NCBI RefSeq assembly: GCF_013426735.1
Contig: NZ_AP023272.1
Span: 3,454,501 to 3,518,500, forward strand
Length of the DNA stretch: 64,000 bases
Direction of reading: 5' to 3'
Source: Agrobacterium vitis
GTDB taxonomy: Bacteria > Pseudomonadota > Alphaproteobacteria > Rhizobiales > Rhizobiaceae
Of the stretch, positions 42,604 to 52,686 are shown piece after piece (position 1 is the stretch's first letter; every line of letters starts with the position of its first letter). Under the pieces are notes generated by a model, which did no database searches, was not told the DNA's origin, and was given only the letters and a program-made list of their open reading frames with translations. A program made the position numbers and the translations under genes.

Positions 42604-45138
42604 TCAAGCCGCCCGATCCCAACGCCCGGCCTGCTTCCCGCTTTCCAGCTTGAACTGCTGCAACAACCCCACCAATTGATCAGCCTCGTCGGCTAGTTGA
42701 CGGCTGGCGGCGGAGGTTTCTTCGACCATGGCGGCGTTTTGCTGGGTCAGGCTGTCCATCTGGCCGACGGCGCTGTTGACTTCGCCAAGGGCTGCGGATT
42801 GGTCGCGGCTGGCGGCTGCGATGCCTTCGACATGGGTGCTGATCGTGGCGATCTGCTGGCTGATGACGGTCAGCGCCGCACCGGTTTCCTGCACCAGCCT
42901 CGCCCCGGCATTGACCTCTTCGGTGGAGGTGTTGATCAGCGTCTTGATGTCTTTTGCGGCGCGGCCAGAGCGTTGGGCCAGTTCGCGGACTTCCTGGGCA
43001 ACGACGGCAAATCCCTTGCCCGCCTCGCCCGCACGGGCAGCCTCAACACCGGCATTCAGCGCCAACAGATTGGTCTGAAAAGCGATTTCCTCGATGACAC
43101 TGATGATCTGCTCGATCTTTTTCGAGGCATCCTCGATCCGGCCCATGGCAGAGACGGCGTTGCCAACCACGACAGCCGATTTCTCGGCATTCCCTCGGGT
43201 TTCGCCAACGATGTCATTGACCTCACGCGCCCTGTCAGCGGCCTGGCGGACATTGGAGGTAACTTCGTTGACGGCGGCAGCAGTTTCTTCCAGCGAGGCA
43301 GCCTGGGTTTCCGTGCGGCGCGACAGGTCATCGGTGGAATGGGCCATTTGCTGCACATTGCCCTGAATGGCCGTGACATTGCCCTGGATCAGGCCGATGG
43401 TTTCCTTCAGCCGGGTCAGCGAGCGGTTGAAGTCGCTGCGCAACTGTTCCATGCGCCCGGCAAAGGGATGGTCCAGCGTGGCGGAAACATCGCCATTGGC
43501 GAGGCGCTCCAGCCCGGCGGCCAGTTCCGTCACCGCAAATTGCACATCCTGGTCAGCCTGCTGCTTTTCAGCATCATTGCGGGCGCGCTCGGCTTCGCTT
43601 TCAGCGCGAACCCGCGCCCCCTCGGCCTCGGCGCGAATCTTTGCTTCGGCATTGTCCTTGAACACGCCAAGGGCACGGGCCATATCGCCGATCTCATCAG
43701 GGCGCGTGCCGCCAGTAATCTCGATCTCGAGATCGCCGGATGCCAGACGCCGCATGGCAGCGGTGATCTGATTGATCGGCCCCTTGAAGGTGGCGATCAA
43801 GCCGATACCAGCGACAATGGCGATAACGACACCAGCCAGTAGAGCCAGCGCCGACATGGTATCGGCAGAGGCGCTCTGTTCATCGGCCACTTGACGCTGG
43901 GAGGCGGCAAAATCGCTGAGTTGCGACCAGATGGTATCGATATCGCGGGCAGCGGCCAAGAAGGCGGCGGTTTTCTGGCCATCCATGGCCACCAGCCGAG
44001 TCGCCTTATCGGCCATAGCGTCGGTCAATGGGGCGATCAGCGACAGCTTTGCCATGATGTCGGCGCTAACATTGGGGTCCTTGGCCATGGCTGCGGCACG
44101 GCGTTTCAGGGTGCCGAGCGACGCCTGCAATTTTTGCAGGCCATCCGCCGATGCTGCCGCCATGAAGCGTGAACTGCGCAGTTCAACCCCATTGCTGATA
44201 TCCACCAGCTGACGTGTGGCAGTGAGCAAAGCGGTCGCTTCGGCAATCGGCTGATCAAGGGTTGCAAACACCGCCGTCGCCTGCCGGGATTTGAGAGTAG
44301 ACGCCCCCTGCAAGCGGATGGACACCGGCCGCATCAGGTTGATCGCCTGTTCAGTCGCACTGACTGTCGTGTCATTGATCACACCGATCTCGATCTGGGC
44401 GGCCAACTGCTGAATATTGTCGGTCAGCGATGTGCCCAGCACGGCCTGTTCCGCTGGCAGCGCGGCAGCAATATCGGCAACGGCCTTTTTCAGCTCCGGC
44501 ATCCGCGTCTTGACCAGCTCCATCTTCGCCTCAGGGGCTGTGGCACTATTGAAATCGGTAACGAGATCAGCAATCAGATTGGCACCGCGTGTCAGCCGGT
44601 CGGAATCGCGCAGCATGGTCTTGGCCTGGCTTTCATCCTTGGCCAAGGCCTCGCGAACACGGGTGGAATAGGAAAGCAGATCGCTCTGCTGGCTGGACAA
44701 TTGTTGGGTATCGGTTTCCAAAGCTGCGCGCAAATCCGCGGCACCTTGGTTCAGCTCCCAAAGGCGCTTGACCTGACCGGCAATCGATTCCGTTCCGGCA
44801 ATCGCCGCATCGACCTGGGCTGTACCGCCCAGGCCGTCAAGCGAAGCGCGCATGGCTTTCAAACTGGATAATTGCCCATTCAGTTCCTGATCCAGCGCCG
44901 TTTTCGATGCATCTGTGGTCTTTTGCAGGAAAGCCGTCATCGCCGCATAGACATTCTTGAAACCACTCAGCGTGTTGACCACACTATTGGTAACTTCCAT
45001 CTGCCCTTGCAGGATACGCGATGCGTAGTAGCCGGTCAGACCAACGGCCGAAATACTGAGAACAAACGGAACGATGAAGACCAGAACCTTGGTCTGAATC
45101 TTGCATCGAGAAAGTAGACGATCAAATAGCATAGCCAA
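42604..45138 (-). CDS. Methyl-accepting chemotaxis protein with large helical ligand domain
   Basis: This 844-residue transmembrane receptor has TM1 at about 18-38 ([23 protein letters not shown]). A ~370-residue periplasmic all-helical region is rich in Ala/Leu/Gln, consistent with a bimodular helical (HBM/CHASE3-like) sensor. TM2 at about 440-460 ([22 protein letters not shown]) is followed by HAMP, a linker coiled coil and the MCP signalling domain. The hairpin tip is [43 protein letters not shown], intact. Methylation-helix Glu/Gln pairs are present ([18 protein letters not shown]). There is no CheB/CheR-tethering pentapeptide. The ligand is unknown. Confidence 0.92.
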   Translation of the reverse strand: MAMLFDRLLSRCKIQTKVLVFIVPFVLSISAVGLTGYYASRILQGQMEVTNSVVNTLSGFKNVYAAMTAFLQKTTDASKTALDQELNGQLSSLKAMRASLDGLGGTAQVDAAIAGTESIAGQVKRLWELNQGAADLRAALETDTQQLSSQQSDLLSYSTRVREALAKDESQAKTMLRDSDRLTRGANLIADLVTDFNSATAPEAKMELVKTRMPELKKAVADIAAALPAEQAVLGTSLTDNIQQLAAQIEIGVINDTTVSATEQAINLMRPVSIRLQGASTLKSRQATAVFATLDQPIAEATALLTATRQLVDISNGVELRSSRFMAAASADGLQKLQASLGTLKRRAAAMAKDPNVSADIMAKLSLIAPLTDAMADKATRLVAMDGQKTAAFLAAARDIDTIWSQLSDFAASQRQVADEQSASADTMSALALLAGVVIAIVAGIGLIATFKGPINQITAAMRRLASGDLEIEITGGTRPDEIGDMARALGVFKDNAEAKIRAEAEGARVRAESEAERARNDAEKQQADQDVQFAVTELAAGLERLANGDVSATLDHPFAGRMEQLRSDFNRSLTRLKETIGLIQGNVTAIQGNVQQMAHSTDDLSRRTETQAASLEETAAAVNEVTSNVRQAADRAREVNDIVGETRGNAEKSAVVVGNAVSAMGRIEDASKKIEQIISVIEEIAFQTNLLALNAGVEAARAGEAGKGFAVVAQEVRELAQRSGRAAKDIKTLINTSTEEVNAGARLVQETGAALTVISQQIATISTHVEGIAAASRDQSAALGEVNSAVGQMDSLTQQNAAMVEETSAASRQLADEADQLVGLLQQFKLESGKQAGRWDRAA

Positions 45139-45389
45139 ACCCCCGAAAACAAAGGGCGAAATTAATTAATTCGAATAAACGAATATAATTGCCGCCTTTC
45201 TTTTCTTGCATGGGGGTCTGAAGAAATTCTGAATATTCTATTTCGACTTATAGTTATGCACGATCACTTCGTTCTAAAAAGCAACGGACTCTGTATAAGA
45301 TTCTATTTTCAGCACAAGAAAATAAACCTTAAGTTGCTTTTGTTGACGTGAAACCCCTATGCGTTTATTCGAAGCATGTGGTTTGCCCT

Positions 45390-46250
45390 CTATCGCCGAC
45401 CGGCGAAAGCATCAGAGAAGTCTCTCATCAGGGTAACCAAACGCCCGGCGCAATCGCGGATCTCGCTTCTGTGCCGGTCGTCATTATTGGTGACCAGCCA
45501 TTGCCGATGGCGCAATTCGGTAATCTCATCACCGACCCGCTGAAGCTGCGGATGGCTATCACCGACAAAACACGGCAGGACCGCAAGGCCCATGCCTGAA
45601 ACCGCCATATCCTTGAGGGAGCGTGGACGGTTGACGGTGATCAGGATCTGTTCGGCCTTATGCTGATGCGGCCACTTCAAATAGGCCGAGATTGCCGCAT
45701 CCTGCGCGACCGCGATCCAGGGCTGCCCTTCCAGTTCGTCGGCAAGGCGATGGCGATAGGCCGCGTAAGCAACCTCGCCGAGCGGGACCCTGGCAAGATT
45801 GCTCTCCTGTGGCTCGAAAGCCCGGATACCGATATCGGTTTCGCGATGCGCAAGGGCAGCGCGCTCTTCGGTAATATGCAGATCGAGCCGAAAGCGATCA
45901 TTGCTGCGGCACAGCTTCGGCAGGTTCTGGGCGATCAGCCAGGAAATCCATGTTCCCGCTGTCACCCGCACCAGTGCTGGCTGCGACGTCTGCTGGCGCC
46001 AGAGATCAATACCGCGCTCCGCCGCCTCAAAGGATTTCAGGTGATCGAGCAGGGCACGGCCATCCACCGTCAGCGTATACCCCGTCTGGGCGCGATGAAA
46101 CAGAATCCGGCCCAGCTTTTGCTCCAGCTCCACCATCCGCCGGCCAAGGGTGGCAGCACTGAGGCCGGTGGATTGGACAGCCCCGGTCAGCCCGCCGTTT
46201 CGCGCCACATCAATGAAGAGCTGGTAAGTATCCCAGGGCAGGTTTTTCAT
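45390..46250 (-). CDS. LysR-family regulator
   Basis: This 286-residue LysR protein begins MKNLPWDTYQLFIDVARNGGLTGAVQSTGLSAATLGRRMVELEQKLGRILFHRAQTGYTLT, a normal HTH. The effector domain has ETDIGIRAFEPQESNL, VAYAAYRHRLADELEG and MAVSGMGLAVLPCFVGD. ATG 46250 was chosen over an upstream one at 46295, since the family starts at (M)xxLPWDTYQ. It is head-to-head with a small hypothetical gene 85 bp away, which is the natural candidate target. Confidence 0.88.
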   Translation of the reverse strand: MKNLPWDTYQLFIDVARNGGLTGAVQSTGLSAATLGRRMVELEQKLGRILFHRAQTGYTLTVDGRALLDHLKSFEAAERGIDLWRQQTSQPALVRVTAGTWISWLIAQNLPKLCRSNDRFRLDLHITEERAALAHRETDIGIRAFEPQESNLARVPLGEVAYAAYRHRLADELEGQPWIAVAQDAAISAYLKWPHQHKAEQILITVNRPRSLKDMAVSGMGLAVLPCFVGDSHPQLQRVGDEITELRHRQWLVTNNDDRHRSEIRDCAGRLVTLMRDFSDAFAGRR

Positions 46251-46334
46251 GGGTGAATGATATAGCGCAAACTCGGCGATATATCCATCATCCATGAAAC
46301 GCTAGCCTTCTCCAGAACACTGGAGATGACGGTC

Positions 46335-46616
46335 ATGGACATTATCGGATTGCTTGCCTTTCAGGAGACCATACGACGGGAGGCGATCAACCGCCATGCA
46401 CTGACGCCAGCCCAGCAAGAGGATGCGTTTTACACGTTTTACAGTGAGCCATCCTGGCCGCGCCTAAGAAGGATCTTTTCCAAGCTTTTCGACATGGGAA
46501 AGCGTCGCAGGTGTGCGCCGGAAGATATCGATGCGCAGGCGGAAGCGACAATTGCCGCTTTGCCGCAGGCGCCAAGGTCTGATCAGCCGATAACGCCGAT
46601 CAGCATCAGGCCATAG
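46335..46616 (+). CDS. Small hypothetical protein divergent from a LysR gene
   Basis: This 93-residue basic protein has MDIIGLLAFQETIRREAINRHALTPAQQEDAFYTFYSEPSWPRLRRIFSKLFDMGKRRRCAPEDIDAQAE. I recognise no family. ATG 46335 is preferred over 46326 because GGAG then sits 9 nt upstream. The amphipathic middle (WPRLRRIFSKLFDMGKRRR) is strongly basic. Its last 34 bp overlap the small membrane-protein gene on the other strand, so one of the two ends may be misassigned. Confidence 0.55.
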   Translation: MDIIGLLAFQETIRREAINRHALTPAQQEDAFYTFYSEPSWPRLRRIFSKLFDMGKRRRCAPEDIDAQAEATIAALPQAPRSDQPITPISIRP

Positions 46617-46729
46617 ACCATGAAGCAGGCCATCAGGCCGAGACCCGCGCTGCGAAGGATAAGCTTGTTCTGATCGTCACGCGCCTTGGTAATAGCAATG
46701 GCGCGGGCCTTCCGGATGGGTCTGTTCAT
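46583..46729 (-). CDS. Small single-span membrane protein, 48 residues
   Basis: A short gene of 49 codons on the minus strand encodes a basic N-terminus (MNRPIRKARAIAITKARDDQ) and one hydrophobic helix (GLGLMACFMVYGLMLIGVIG) running to the stop. GGAAAG lies about 9 nt upstream of the ATG. It is too short for most gene callers, but the start, SD and amphipathic-to-transmembrane layout look real. It is convergent with, and overlaps by 34 bp, the gene at 46335-46616. The function is unknown. Confidence 0.6.
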   Translation of the reverse strand: MNRPIRKARAIAITKARDDQNKLILRSAGLGLMACFMVYGLMLIGVIG

Positions 46730-46952
46730 TGGCAGCACTTTCCAAAAGTTAAGCGGGGAATCACCCCGACCTTGATCGTAACCCTAACCCGTCCCGAAAA
46801 ACAGCAAAACAACGAGGCGGAAGATCACGATGACTGAGGTATATTAACAACTATTGAAAGATGGTGGCGGGAATGCGGCATGACGCAAGACTTGCCCATC
46901 CAGGACACAATTGCGGTAAACAAATCGTATCGCCGTACTGGGATGACAAATA

Positions 46953-48140
46953 TTACGCGGCAAGGCCCGCCGCATGGCCAGACGCCCAGGCCCACTGGAA
47001 ATTATAGCCGCCCAGCCATCCCGTGACATCGACGGCTTCGCCGATAAAATAGAGACCCGGCACCGCCTTGACCTGCATGGTCTTGGAGTCCAGCGCCTGG
47101 GTGTCGATGCCGCCCAGGGTTACTTCGGCGGTGCGATAGCCTTCCGATCCCGCCGGTTTGATCTGCCAATGCCGAAGGCCCTCCGCGACACTTCCCAGAA
47201 CCTTGTCGGAAAGATCCGCCAGCGGCTTTTCCAGCCCATGGCGCTCCGTCCAGTATTGCGCCAGCCGCTTCGGCAAGTATTGGCCCAAAACCGTCTGCAC
47301 CGCCTGACGGCCATTGTCGCGCCGGGCGGTTTTCAGCAGATCCAGAAAGTCCAGTTCCGGTTGCAGCGAAAGAGAAATCGCATCGCCTTCGCGCCAATAG
47401 GAAGAGATTTGCAGGATGGCCGGGCCGCTCAGACCGCGATGGGTAAACAGCAGCGCCTCGCGAAACTCGGTCTTGCCATGACGCACCAGCGCATCGACGG
47501 CCATGCCGGATAGCGGCGCCAGTTCCTCCAGCAGCCCCGGTTCCAGCGTCAGCGGAACCAGCGCCGGGCGGGTCTCGATCAGGCCAAGCCCGAATTGCTC
47601 GGCGAGGCGATAGGCAAAGCCGGTCGCGCCCATTTTCGGGATGGATTTACCGCCGGTGGCGATGATCAGCGACTGGCAGGTAATCGTGCCTTCAGAAGTT
47701 TCGACGCGGAAACCGTCCAGCGTCTTCTCGACAGCCCGGATGTCGGTCTGCATATGCAGCCTGGCTCCCGCGGAGCGCATCTCTTCCAGCAACATGCGGA
47801 TAATGTCCTTGGCGCTGTCATCGCAGAACAATTGCCCAAGGGTCTTCTCATGCCAGCCAATCCGGTGGCGCTCGACCATGGCGATGAAATCGGCGGGCGT
47901 GAACCGGGCCAGCGCCGATTTGGCAAAATGCGGATTGGCGCTGATATAGTTCTTTGGTCCGGCATTGACATTGGTGAAATTGCAGCGCCCGCCGCCGGAA
48001 ATGCGGATCTTTTCGCCCGGTGCCTTGGCATGATCGAGCACGGCCACAGACCGGCCCCGCTGGCCAGCCCGGATCGCCGCCATCATGCCGGCGGCCCCTG
48101 CCCCGATCACCACCACATCCACCCACTTGTCCAATGTCAT
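46953..48140 (-). CDS. NAD(P)/FAD-dependent oxidoreductase, HI0933/YhiN family
   Basis: This 395-residue flavoprotein has the dinucleotide motif VVVIGAGAAGMMAAIRAGQRG. The family signature follows: APGEKIRISGGGRCNFTN, PHFAKSALARFTPADFIAMVERHRIGWHEKTLGQLFCDDSAKDI, LIIATGGKSIPKMGATGFAYRLAEQFG, and a C-terminal GLYFIGEAVDVTGWLGGYNFQWAWASGHAAG. The family is widespread (YhiN, HI0933); its reaction is not established. It stands alone, divergent from puuA. Confidence 0.9.
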   Translation of the reverse strand: MTLDKWVDVVVIGAGAAGMMAAIRAGQRGRSVAVLDHAKAPGEKIRISGGGRCNFTNVNAGPKNYISANPHFAKSALARFTPADFIAMVERHRIGWHEKTLGQLFCDDSAKDIIRMLLEEMRSAGARLHMQTDIRAVEKTLDGFRVETSEGTITCQSLIIATGGKSIPKMGATGFAYRLAEQFGLGLIETRPALVPLTLEPGLLEELAPLSGMAVDALVRHGKTEFREALLFTHRGLSGPAILQISSYWREGDAISLSLQPELDFLDLLKTARRDNGRQAVQTVLGQYLPKRLAQYWTERHGLEKPLADLSDKVLGSVAEGLRHWQIKPAGSEGYRTAEVTLGGIDTQALDSKTMQVKAVPGLYFIGEAVDVTGWLGGYNFQWAWASGHAAGLAA

Positions 48141-48268
48141 GTCCTCGTCATCATCGCCATGTCTGTTGTGTTTTCGATCGGCAAAGCGATGTCAATTGCA
48201 TATTCACCCTCGCCAATTCCAGCGAGGCGGATATGATGGCATCATTATCAACACAGATCCGGTGAGAC

Positions 48269-49705
48269 ATGCCTGCAAAAAAGACAATGCTCAGACCCAA
48301 GGGCGCGGCGTCCAAAAAAGCAGGCATTCCCCCAGATATCAGCCCGACGCGCGGGGTCAAGACCTGGAAAGAAGCGGCCTCCTGGCTGCGCTCCCGCGGT
48401 ATCGAGGATATCGAGTGCATCACGCCGGATCTCGCCGGTGTGCCGCGCGGCAAGATGATGCCGAGCTCGAAATTCACCAGCAATACCTCGCTTGCCCTGC
48501 CGTCAGCGCTGTATCGCCACACGATCTCAGGCGAATATCCCGATGAAACCGGCAATTTCCGCTATGACAGCCGCGATAGCGACATCAAGCTGCTGCCGGA
48601 TCTATCAACGCTCTCGGTCGTGCCCTGGGAGACCGACCCGACCGCGCAGGTGATTTGCGACATCGTCGGCACCGAAGGCGAGGATGTCAGCTATACGCCG
48701 CGCAATGTGCTGAAAAACGTCCTCAGCCTCTACGAGAAAAAGGGCTGGAAGGCGGTTGTCGCCCCGGAAATCGAATTCTATCTGGTCGCCAAGAACGAAG
48801 ACCCGGATTACCCGCTGCATCCGCCGAAAGGCCGGTCGGGCCGGTCGATCATCGGCGGCCAGGGCTATTCCATCGCCGGGATCAACGAATTCGACGAATT
48901 GATCGACGATATCTATCATTTCTCGGCCAAGCAGGGCCTGGAAATCGACACACTGATTCATGAGGAAGGCCCGGCCCAGCTGGAAATCAACCTGCGGCAT
49001 GGCGATCCGATTGAGCTTGCCGACCAGGTCTTCCTGTTCAAGCGCACCATTCGTGAAGCGGCGCTGAAGCACGGGATCTTTGCGACTTTCATGGCAAAAC
49101 CGATGCAGGGCCAGCCGGGTTCTGCCATGCATATCCACCAATCGGTGGTGGATATTGAAACTGGACGCAATATCTTTTCAAAGGCTGATGGTTCGCCGTC
49201 GTCAGAATTTTTCCACTTCATCGGCGGCATGCAGAAATACGTGCCGACTGCGCTTGTGATGATGGCGCCCTATGTCAATTCCTATCGCCGCCTGACACCC
49301 GATATGGCCTGCCCGGTCAACAATGCCTGGGGCTATGACAACCGCACCACGGCCTTCCGGGTGCCGATTTCCGATGCGGCGGCGCGGCGGGTGGAAAACC
49401 GGCTGCCAAGCTCGGATGCCAATCCCTATCTGGCGCTGGCCGCCTCGCTTGGCTGCGGCTATCTCGGCATCTGCAAGGCCATCGAGCCAACCGCGCCGAC
49501 AGCAGATACCGCCAATGAAGGCTCGATCGAGCTGCCACGCGGCCTGCTGGAAGCCGTCGCCCTGTTGGAGAGCGAGCCGGATTTCGAAACCGTGTTCGGC
49601 CGTGCCTTCATCGATATCTATGCAGGCGTCAAGCGCGGCGAGTTCGAGACCTTCATGCAGGTGATCAGCCCCTGGGAGCGTGAATTCCTGCTGCTGAACG
49701 TCTGA
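48269..49705 (+). CDS. puuA: Glutamine-synthetase-like gamma-glutamylputrescine synthetase
   Basis: PuuA ligates glutamate to putrescine, the first step of the gamma-glutamylated putrescine pathway. The 478-residue GS-fold protein has the expected blocks: VAPEIEFYLVAKNEDPDYPLHPP, EEGPAQLEINLRHGDPIELADQVFLFKR, the ATP/Glu-site loop FATFMAKPMQGQPGSAMHIHQS, NAWGYDNRTTAFRVPIS and LPSSDANPYLALAA. It lacks the GS adenylylation-site Tyr context. An N-terminal basic extension of about 25 residues precedes the family start. The next gene, puuB, follows 69 bp on, and the pot transporter at 31-35 kb supplies substrate. Confidence 0.88.
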   Translation: MPAKKTMLRPKGAASKKAGIPPDISPTRGVKTWKEAASWLRSRGIEDIECITPDLAGVPRGKMMPSSKFTSNTSLALPSALYRHTISGEYPDETGNFRYDSRDSDIKLLPDLSTLSVVPWETDPTAQVICDIVGTEGEDVSYTPRNVLKNVLSLYEKKGWKAVVAPEIEFYLVAKNEDPDYPLHPPKGRSGRSIIGGQGYSIAGINEFDELIDDIYHFSAKQGLEIDTLIHEEGPAQLEINLRHGDPIELADQVFLFKRTIREAALKHGIFATFMAKPMQGQPGSAMHIHQSVVDIETGRNIFSKADGSPSSEFFHFIGGMQKYVPTALVMMAPYVNSYRRLTPDMACPVNNAWGYDNRTTAFRVPISDAAARRVENRLPSSDANPYLALAASLGCGYLGICKAIEPTAPTADTANEGSIELPRGLLEAVALLESEPDFETVFGRAFIDIYAGVKRGEFETFMQVISPWEREFLLLNV

Positions 49706-49774
49706 TCCATACAGCTGTCATGGTGCCCACCGTTCCGGTCGGGCTGCCTTGCAGCATTCAAAAAGGAGCTTCGC

Positions 49775-51058
49775 ATGTGGCAAAGCCCGATTGCACCCGG
49801 CCTTTCCTGGTATCAAGCCACCGTGGGCGAACGCCCTGAATACGAACCGCTGGATGGCTCGACCACGACAGATGTCGCCATTGTCGGCGGCGGTTATACC
49901 GGCTTGCAGGCGGCCTATACGCTGGCGCGCGCCGGTGTCAGTGTGGTGCTGATTGAAGGCGGGCGGTTTGGTGATGGCGGCTCAGGGCGCAATGGCGGCC
50001 AGTTCGGCACCGGCCAGCGCGCCTGGCCGGAGGAGCTTGAAGCCGAATTTGGTTTTGAGCTCGCCAAGGCGCTGTTCGATATGGCCGAACACGCCAAACG
50101 CTATATTCTGGATTTTGCCCGCGAGCACCAGATCGACATGGAATTCATGCCCGGCCAGCTGAATGTCGAGCACAAGCGCGGCAAGGACAAGGAGTATCGC
50201 AAGAGCGTCGAGATTGCCGCCACACGGTTCGATTACCCGCATATGAGCTTCATGGACCGCGAGGAAACGGCAGCCCGGTTGGGTTCCAGCGCCTATTATT
50301 GCGGTATCCGCGATATCGGCACCGGCCATATCCACCCGCTGAAACTGCTGGTGGGACTGGCGAAAGTGGCGAAGAATGCCGGTGCCCGCCTGCATGAAAT
50401 GACCAAGGCCACATCGATTGCCCAAAGCGGCGGCAGAACGATGATCGAAACGTCGAAGGGCACGATCACCGCCCGCCATGTGCTGATCGCTACCAATGCC
50501 TATATCGATAACCTGGAACCGGTCACGGCATCCCATGTCATGCCGATCCGCTCTTTCATTGGCGCCACCGTGCCGCTCAAGGATTTTCCCGACATCCTGC
50601 CCGGCTCGGAAGCGGTCGCCGACAGCCGTTTCGTGGTGCGCTATTTCCGCAAGACCCGCGACGGGCAATTGCTGTTTGGCGGACGCGAGGCCTATACCGC
50701 CGATAGCCCGCGCGACATTTCCGACCATATCCGCCGCCAGATCACCGAGATCTATCCGGCCCTTGATGGCATCGAAATGACTCACGCCTGGGGCGGCTCG
50801 GTCGGCATCACCATGAACCGCCAGCCCTTTGCCCGCGAGGTGATGCCTGGGGTGATTTCCGTCGCGGGTTATTCCGGCCATGGCGTGATGTTGTCAAACT
50901 ATTGCGGTACGCTGTTTGCCAAATCGGTTCTGGGAGAAACCAGCGAGTTGGACCTGTTGAAGGAGTTGAAGGTTCCCGCCTTTCCAGGCGGGTCCCGGCT
51001 GCGCTCGCCGCTTCTGTTCCTGGCGCTCAGCTGGTATGCCCTGCGCGACCGTTTTTGA
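49775..51058 (+). CDS. puuB: Gamma-glutamylputrescine oxidase, FAD-dependent
   Basis: PuuB oxidises gamma-glutamylputrescine to the aldehyde, with release of ammonia and H2O2. The 427-residue DAO-fold flavoprotein begins with SWYQATVGERPEYEPLDGS, a PuuB-typical lead. Then come VAIVGGGYTGLQAAYTLARAGVSVVLIEGGRFGDGGSGRNGGQFGTGQ (FAD site) and MTHAWGGSVGITMNRQPFAREVMPGVISVAGYSGHGVMLSNYCG. AAGGAG precedes the ATG. It forms an operon with puuA. The later pathway genes puuC and puuD are not in this window. Confidence 0.88.
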   Translation: MWQSPIAPGLSWYQATVGERPEYEPLDGSTTTDVAIVGGGYTGLQAAYTLARAGVSVVLIEGGRFGDGGSGRNGGQFGTGQRAWPEELEAEFGFELAKALFDMAEHAKRYILDFAREHQIDMEFMPGQLNVEHKRGKDKEYRKSVEIAATRFDYPHMSFMDREETAARLGSSAYYCGIRDIGTGHIHPLKLLVGLAKVAKNAGARLHEMTKATSIAQSGGRTMIETSKGTITARHVLIATNAYIDNLEPVTASHVMPIRSFIGATVPLKDFPDILPGSEAVADSRFVVRYFRKTRDGQLLFGGREAYTADSPRDISDHIRRQITEIYPALDGIEMTHAWGGSVGITMNRQPFAREVMPGVISVAGYSGHGVMLSNYCGTLFAKSVLGETSELDLLKELKVPAFPGGSRLRSPLLFLALSWYALRDRF

Positions 51059-51107
51059 GGGAACGCCATTCACGTATTCGTTTTAGAAGGGCCGGGCGTT
51101 TTCAAAC

Positions 51108-51126
51108 AGCCAGGACTGGCTTTTTT
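51108..51126 (+). terminator. Weak Rho-independent terminator after puuB
   Basis: The short stem AGCCA / TGGCT with loop GGAC is followed by TTTTTT, 50 bp past the puuB stop and before zwf. Confidence 0.55.
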
Positions 51127-51203
51127 AAATCGATTGAATTATAACCCGATCCAACAGCCTTGCCCATTAGCCTTGCCAATGGCCATGAATGAGAGATGCC
51201 CGT

Positions 51204-52673
51204 ATGAGCAGCCAGATTATTCCTGTCGAACCCTTTGACTATGTCGTCTTTGGCGGCACCGGTGATCTTGCCGAGCGCAAGCTTCTGCCCGCCCTTTACC
51301 ATCGCCAGTTGGCCGGCCAGTTGACCGAGCCGACCCGGATCATCGGGGCGTCCCGTTCGCCGATGACGGATGCGGAATACCGCGAATTCGCCCATAAGGC
51401 CCTGAAGGAATTTCTGAAGCCCGATGAATTGGAAGAGAGCCAGGTCAAGCGCTTTCTCGACCGGCTGCATTACGTCTCGGTCGATGCCAAGGATGACAAG
51501 GGCTGGGATACGCTGAAAAAGCTGCTCGATACCGGTAAGGACATCGTGCGCGCCTTCTATCTCGCTGTGTCGCCCTCGATTTTCGGCGATATCGCCGACA
51601 AGATCCGCGATCACAAGCTGATCACCAAATCCACCCGCATCGTGGTGGAAAAGCCGATCGGCCGCGATCTCGCCTCGGCGCAGGCGCTGAACGACACAAT
51701 CGGCAAGGTGTTTAAAGAAGAGCAGATCTTCCGCATCGACCATTATCTCGGCAAGGAAACCGTGCAGAACCTGATGGCGCTGCGCTTTGCCAATGCGCTT
51801 TATGAGCCGCTGTGGAACTCCGCCCATATCGACCATGTGCAGATCACCGTGGCCGAATCCGTCGGGCTGGAAGGCCGCGTCACCTATTACGACAAGGCGG
51901 GCGCGTTGCGCGACATGGTGCAGAACCATATCCTGCAATTGCTGTGCCTCGTTGCCATGGAAGCCCCATCCTCGATGAACTCAGAGGCGCTGCGCGACGA
52001 AAAGCTGAAAGTGCTGCGAGCGCTGAAGCCAATTGACGCCTCCAATGTCGAAAAAATGACCGTTCGCGGCCAGTACAAGGCCGGTGCTTCGGCAGGCGGT
52101 GCGGTGAAGGGTTACACGGAAGAGCTGGGCGACACATCCGACACGGAAACCTTCGTCGCCATCAAGGCCGAGATCAACAATTGGCGCTGGGCGGGCGTGC
52201 CGTTCTATCTGCGCACCGGCAAGCGTCTGGCGGCCCGCGTTTCGGAAATCGTCATCCAGTTCAAGCCGATCCCGCATTCGATTTTCGGCGATGTCGGCCG
52301 TATCGAGGCCAACCAGCTGGTCATCCGCCTGCAACCAGACGAAGGCGTCAAGCAATGGTTGATGATCAAGGACCCAGGTCCGGGCGGCATGCGCCTGCGC
52401 CATGTACCGCTGGACATGAGCTTTGCCGAATCCTTCGGCGTGCGCAATCCCGATGCCTATGAGCGCCTGTTGATGGACGTGATCCGTTCCAACCAGACGC
52501 TGTTCATGCGCCGCGACGAAGTGGAAGCGGCCTGGAACTGGGTCGATCCGATCCTGAAGAGCTGGGAAGAAATTGGCCAGCGGGCGCAGGGCTATACGTC
52601 CGGCACCTGGGGACCAAGCCAGGCCATCGCGCTGATCGAGCGTGATGGTCGCACCTGGCACGAGAATGACTGA
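51204..52673 (+). CDS. zwf: Glucose-6-phosphate 1-dehydrogenase
   Basis: Zwf oxidises glucose-6-phosphate to 6-phosphogluconolactone with NADP and is the entry to the Entner-Doudoroff route. The 489-residue protein has the nucleotide motif DYVVFGGTGDLAERKLLPALYHR, the active-site segment IFRIDHYLGKETVQNLMALRFAN (with the catalytic His), EKPIGRDLASAQALN and the C-terminal VPFYLRTGKRLAARVSEI. ATG 51204 was taken because MSSQIIPVEPFDYVVFGGTGD is the usual start. It is followed at 13 bp by pgl and then edd, the standard rhizobial order. Confidence 0.96.
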   Translation: MSSQIIPVEPFDYVVFGGTGDLAERKLLPALYHRQLAGQLTEPTRIIGASRSPMTDAEYREFAHKALKEFLKPDELEESQVKRFLDRLHYVSVDAKDDKGWDTLKKLLDTGKDIVRAFYLAVSPSIFGDIADKIRDHKLITKSTRIVVEKPIGRDLASAQALNDTIGKVFKEEQIFRIDHYLGKETVQNLMALRFANALYEPLWNSAHIDHVQITVAESVGLEGRVTYYDKAGALRDMVQNHILQLLCLVAMEAPSSMNSEALRDEKLKVLRALKPIDASNVEKMTVRGQYKAGASAGGAVKGYTEELGDTSDTETFVAIKAEINNWRWAGVPFYLRTGKRLAARVSEIVIQFKPIPHSIFGDVGRIEANQLVIRLQPDEGVKQWLMIKDPGPGGMRLRHVPLDMSFAESFGVRNPDAYERLLMDVIRSNQTLFMRRDEVEAAWNWVDPILKSWEEIGQRAQGYTSGTWGPSQAIALIERDGRTWHEND

Positions 52674-52686
52674 GGGCATCGGCATC

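Noticed and set aside
42697..43842. 381-codon plus-strand frame
   Set aside because: Antisense shadow of the chemoreceptor gene at 42604-45138.
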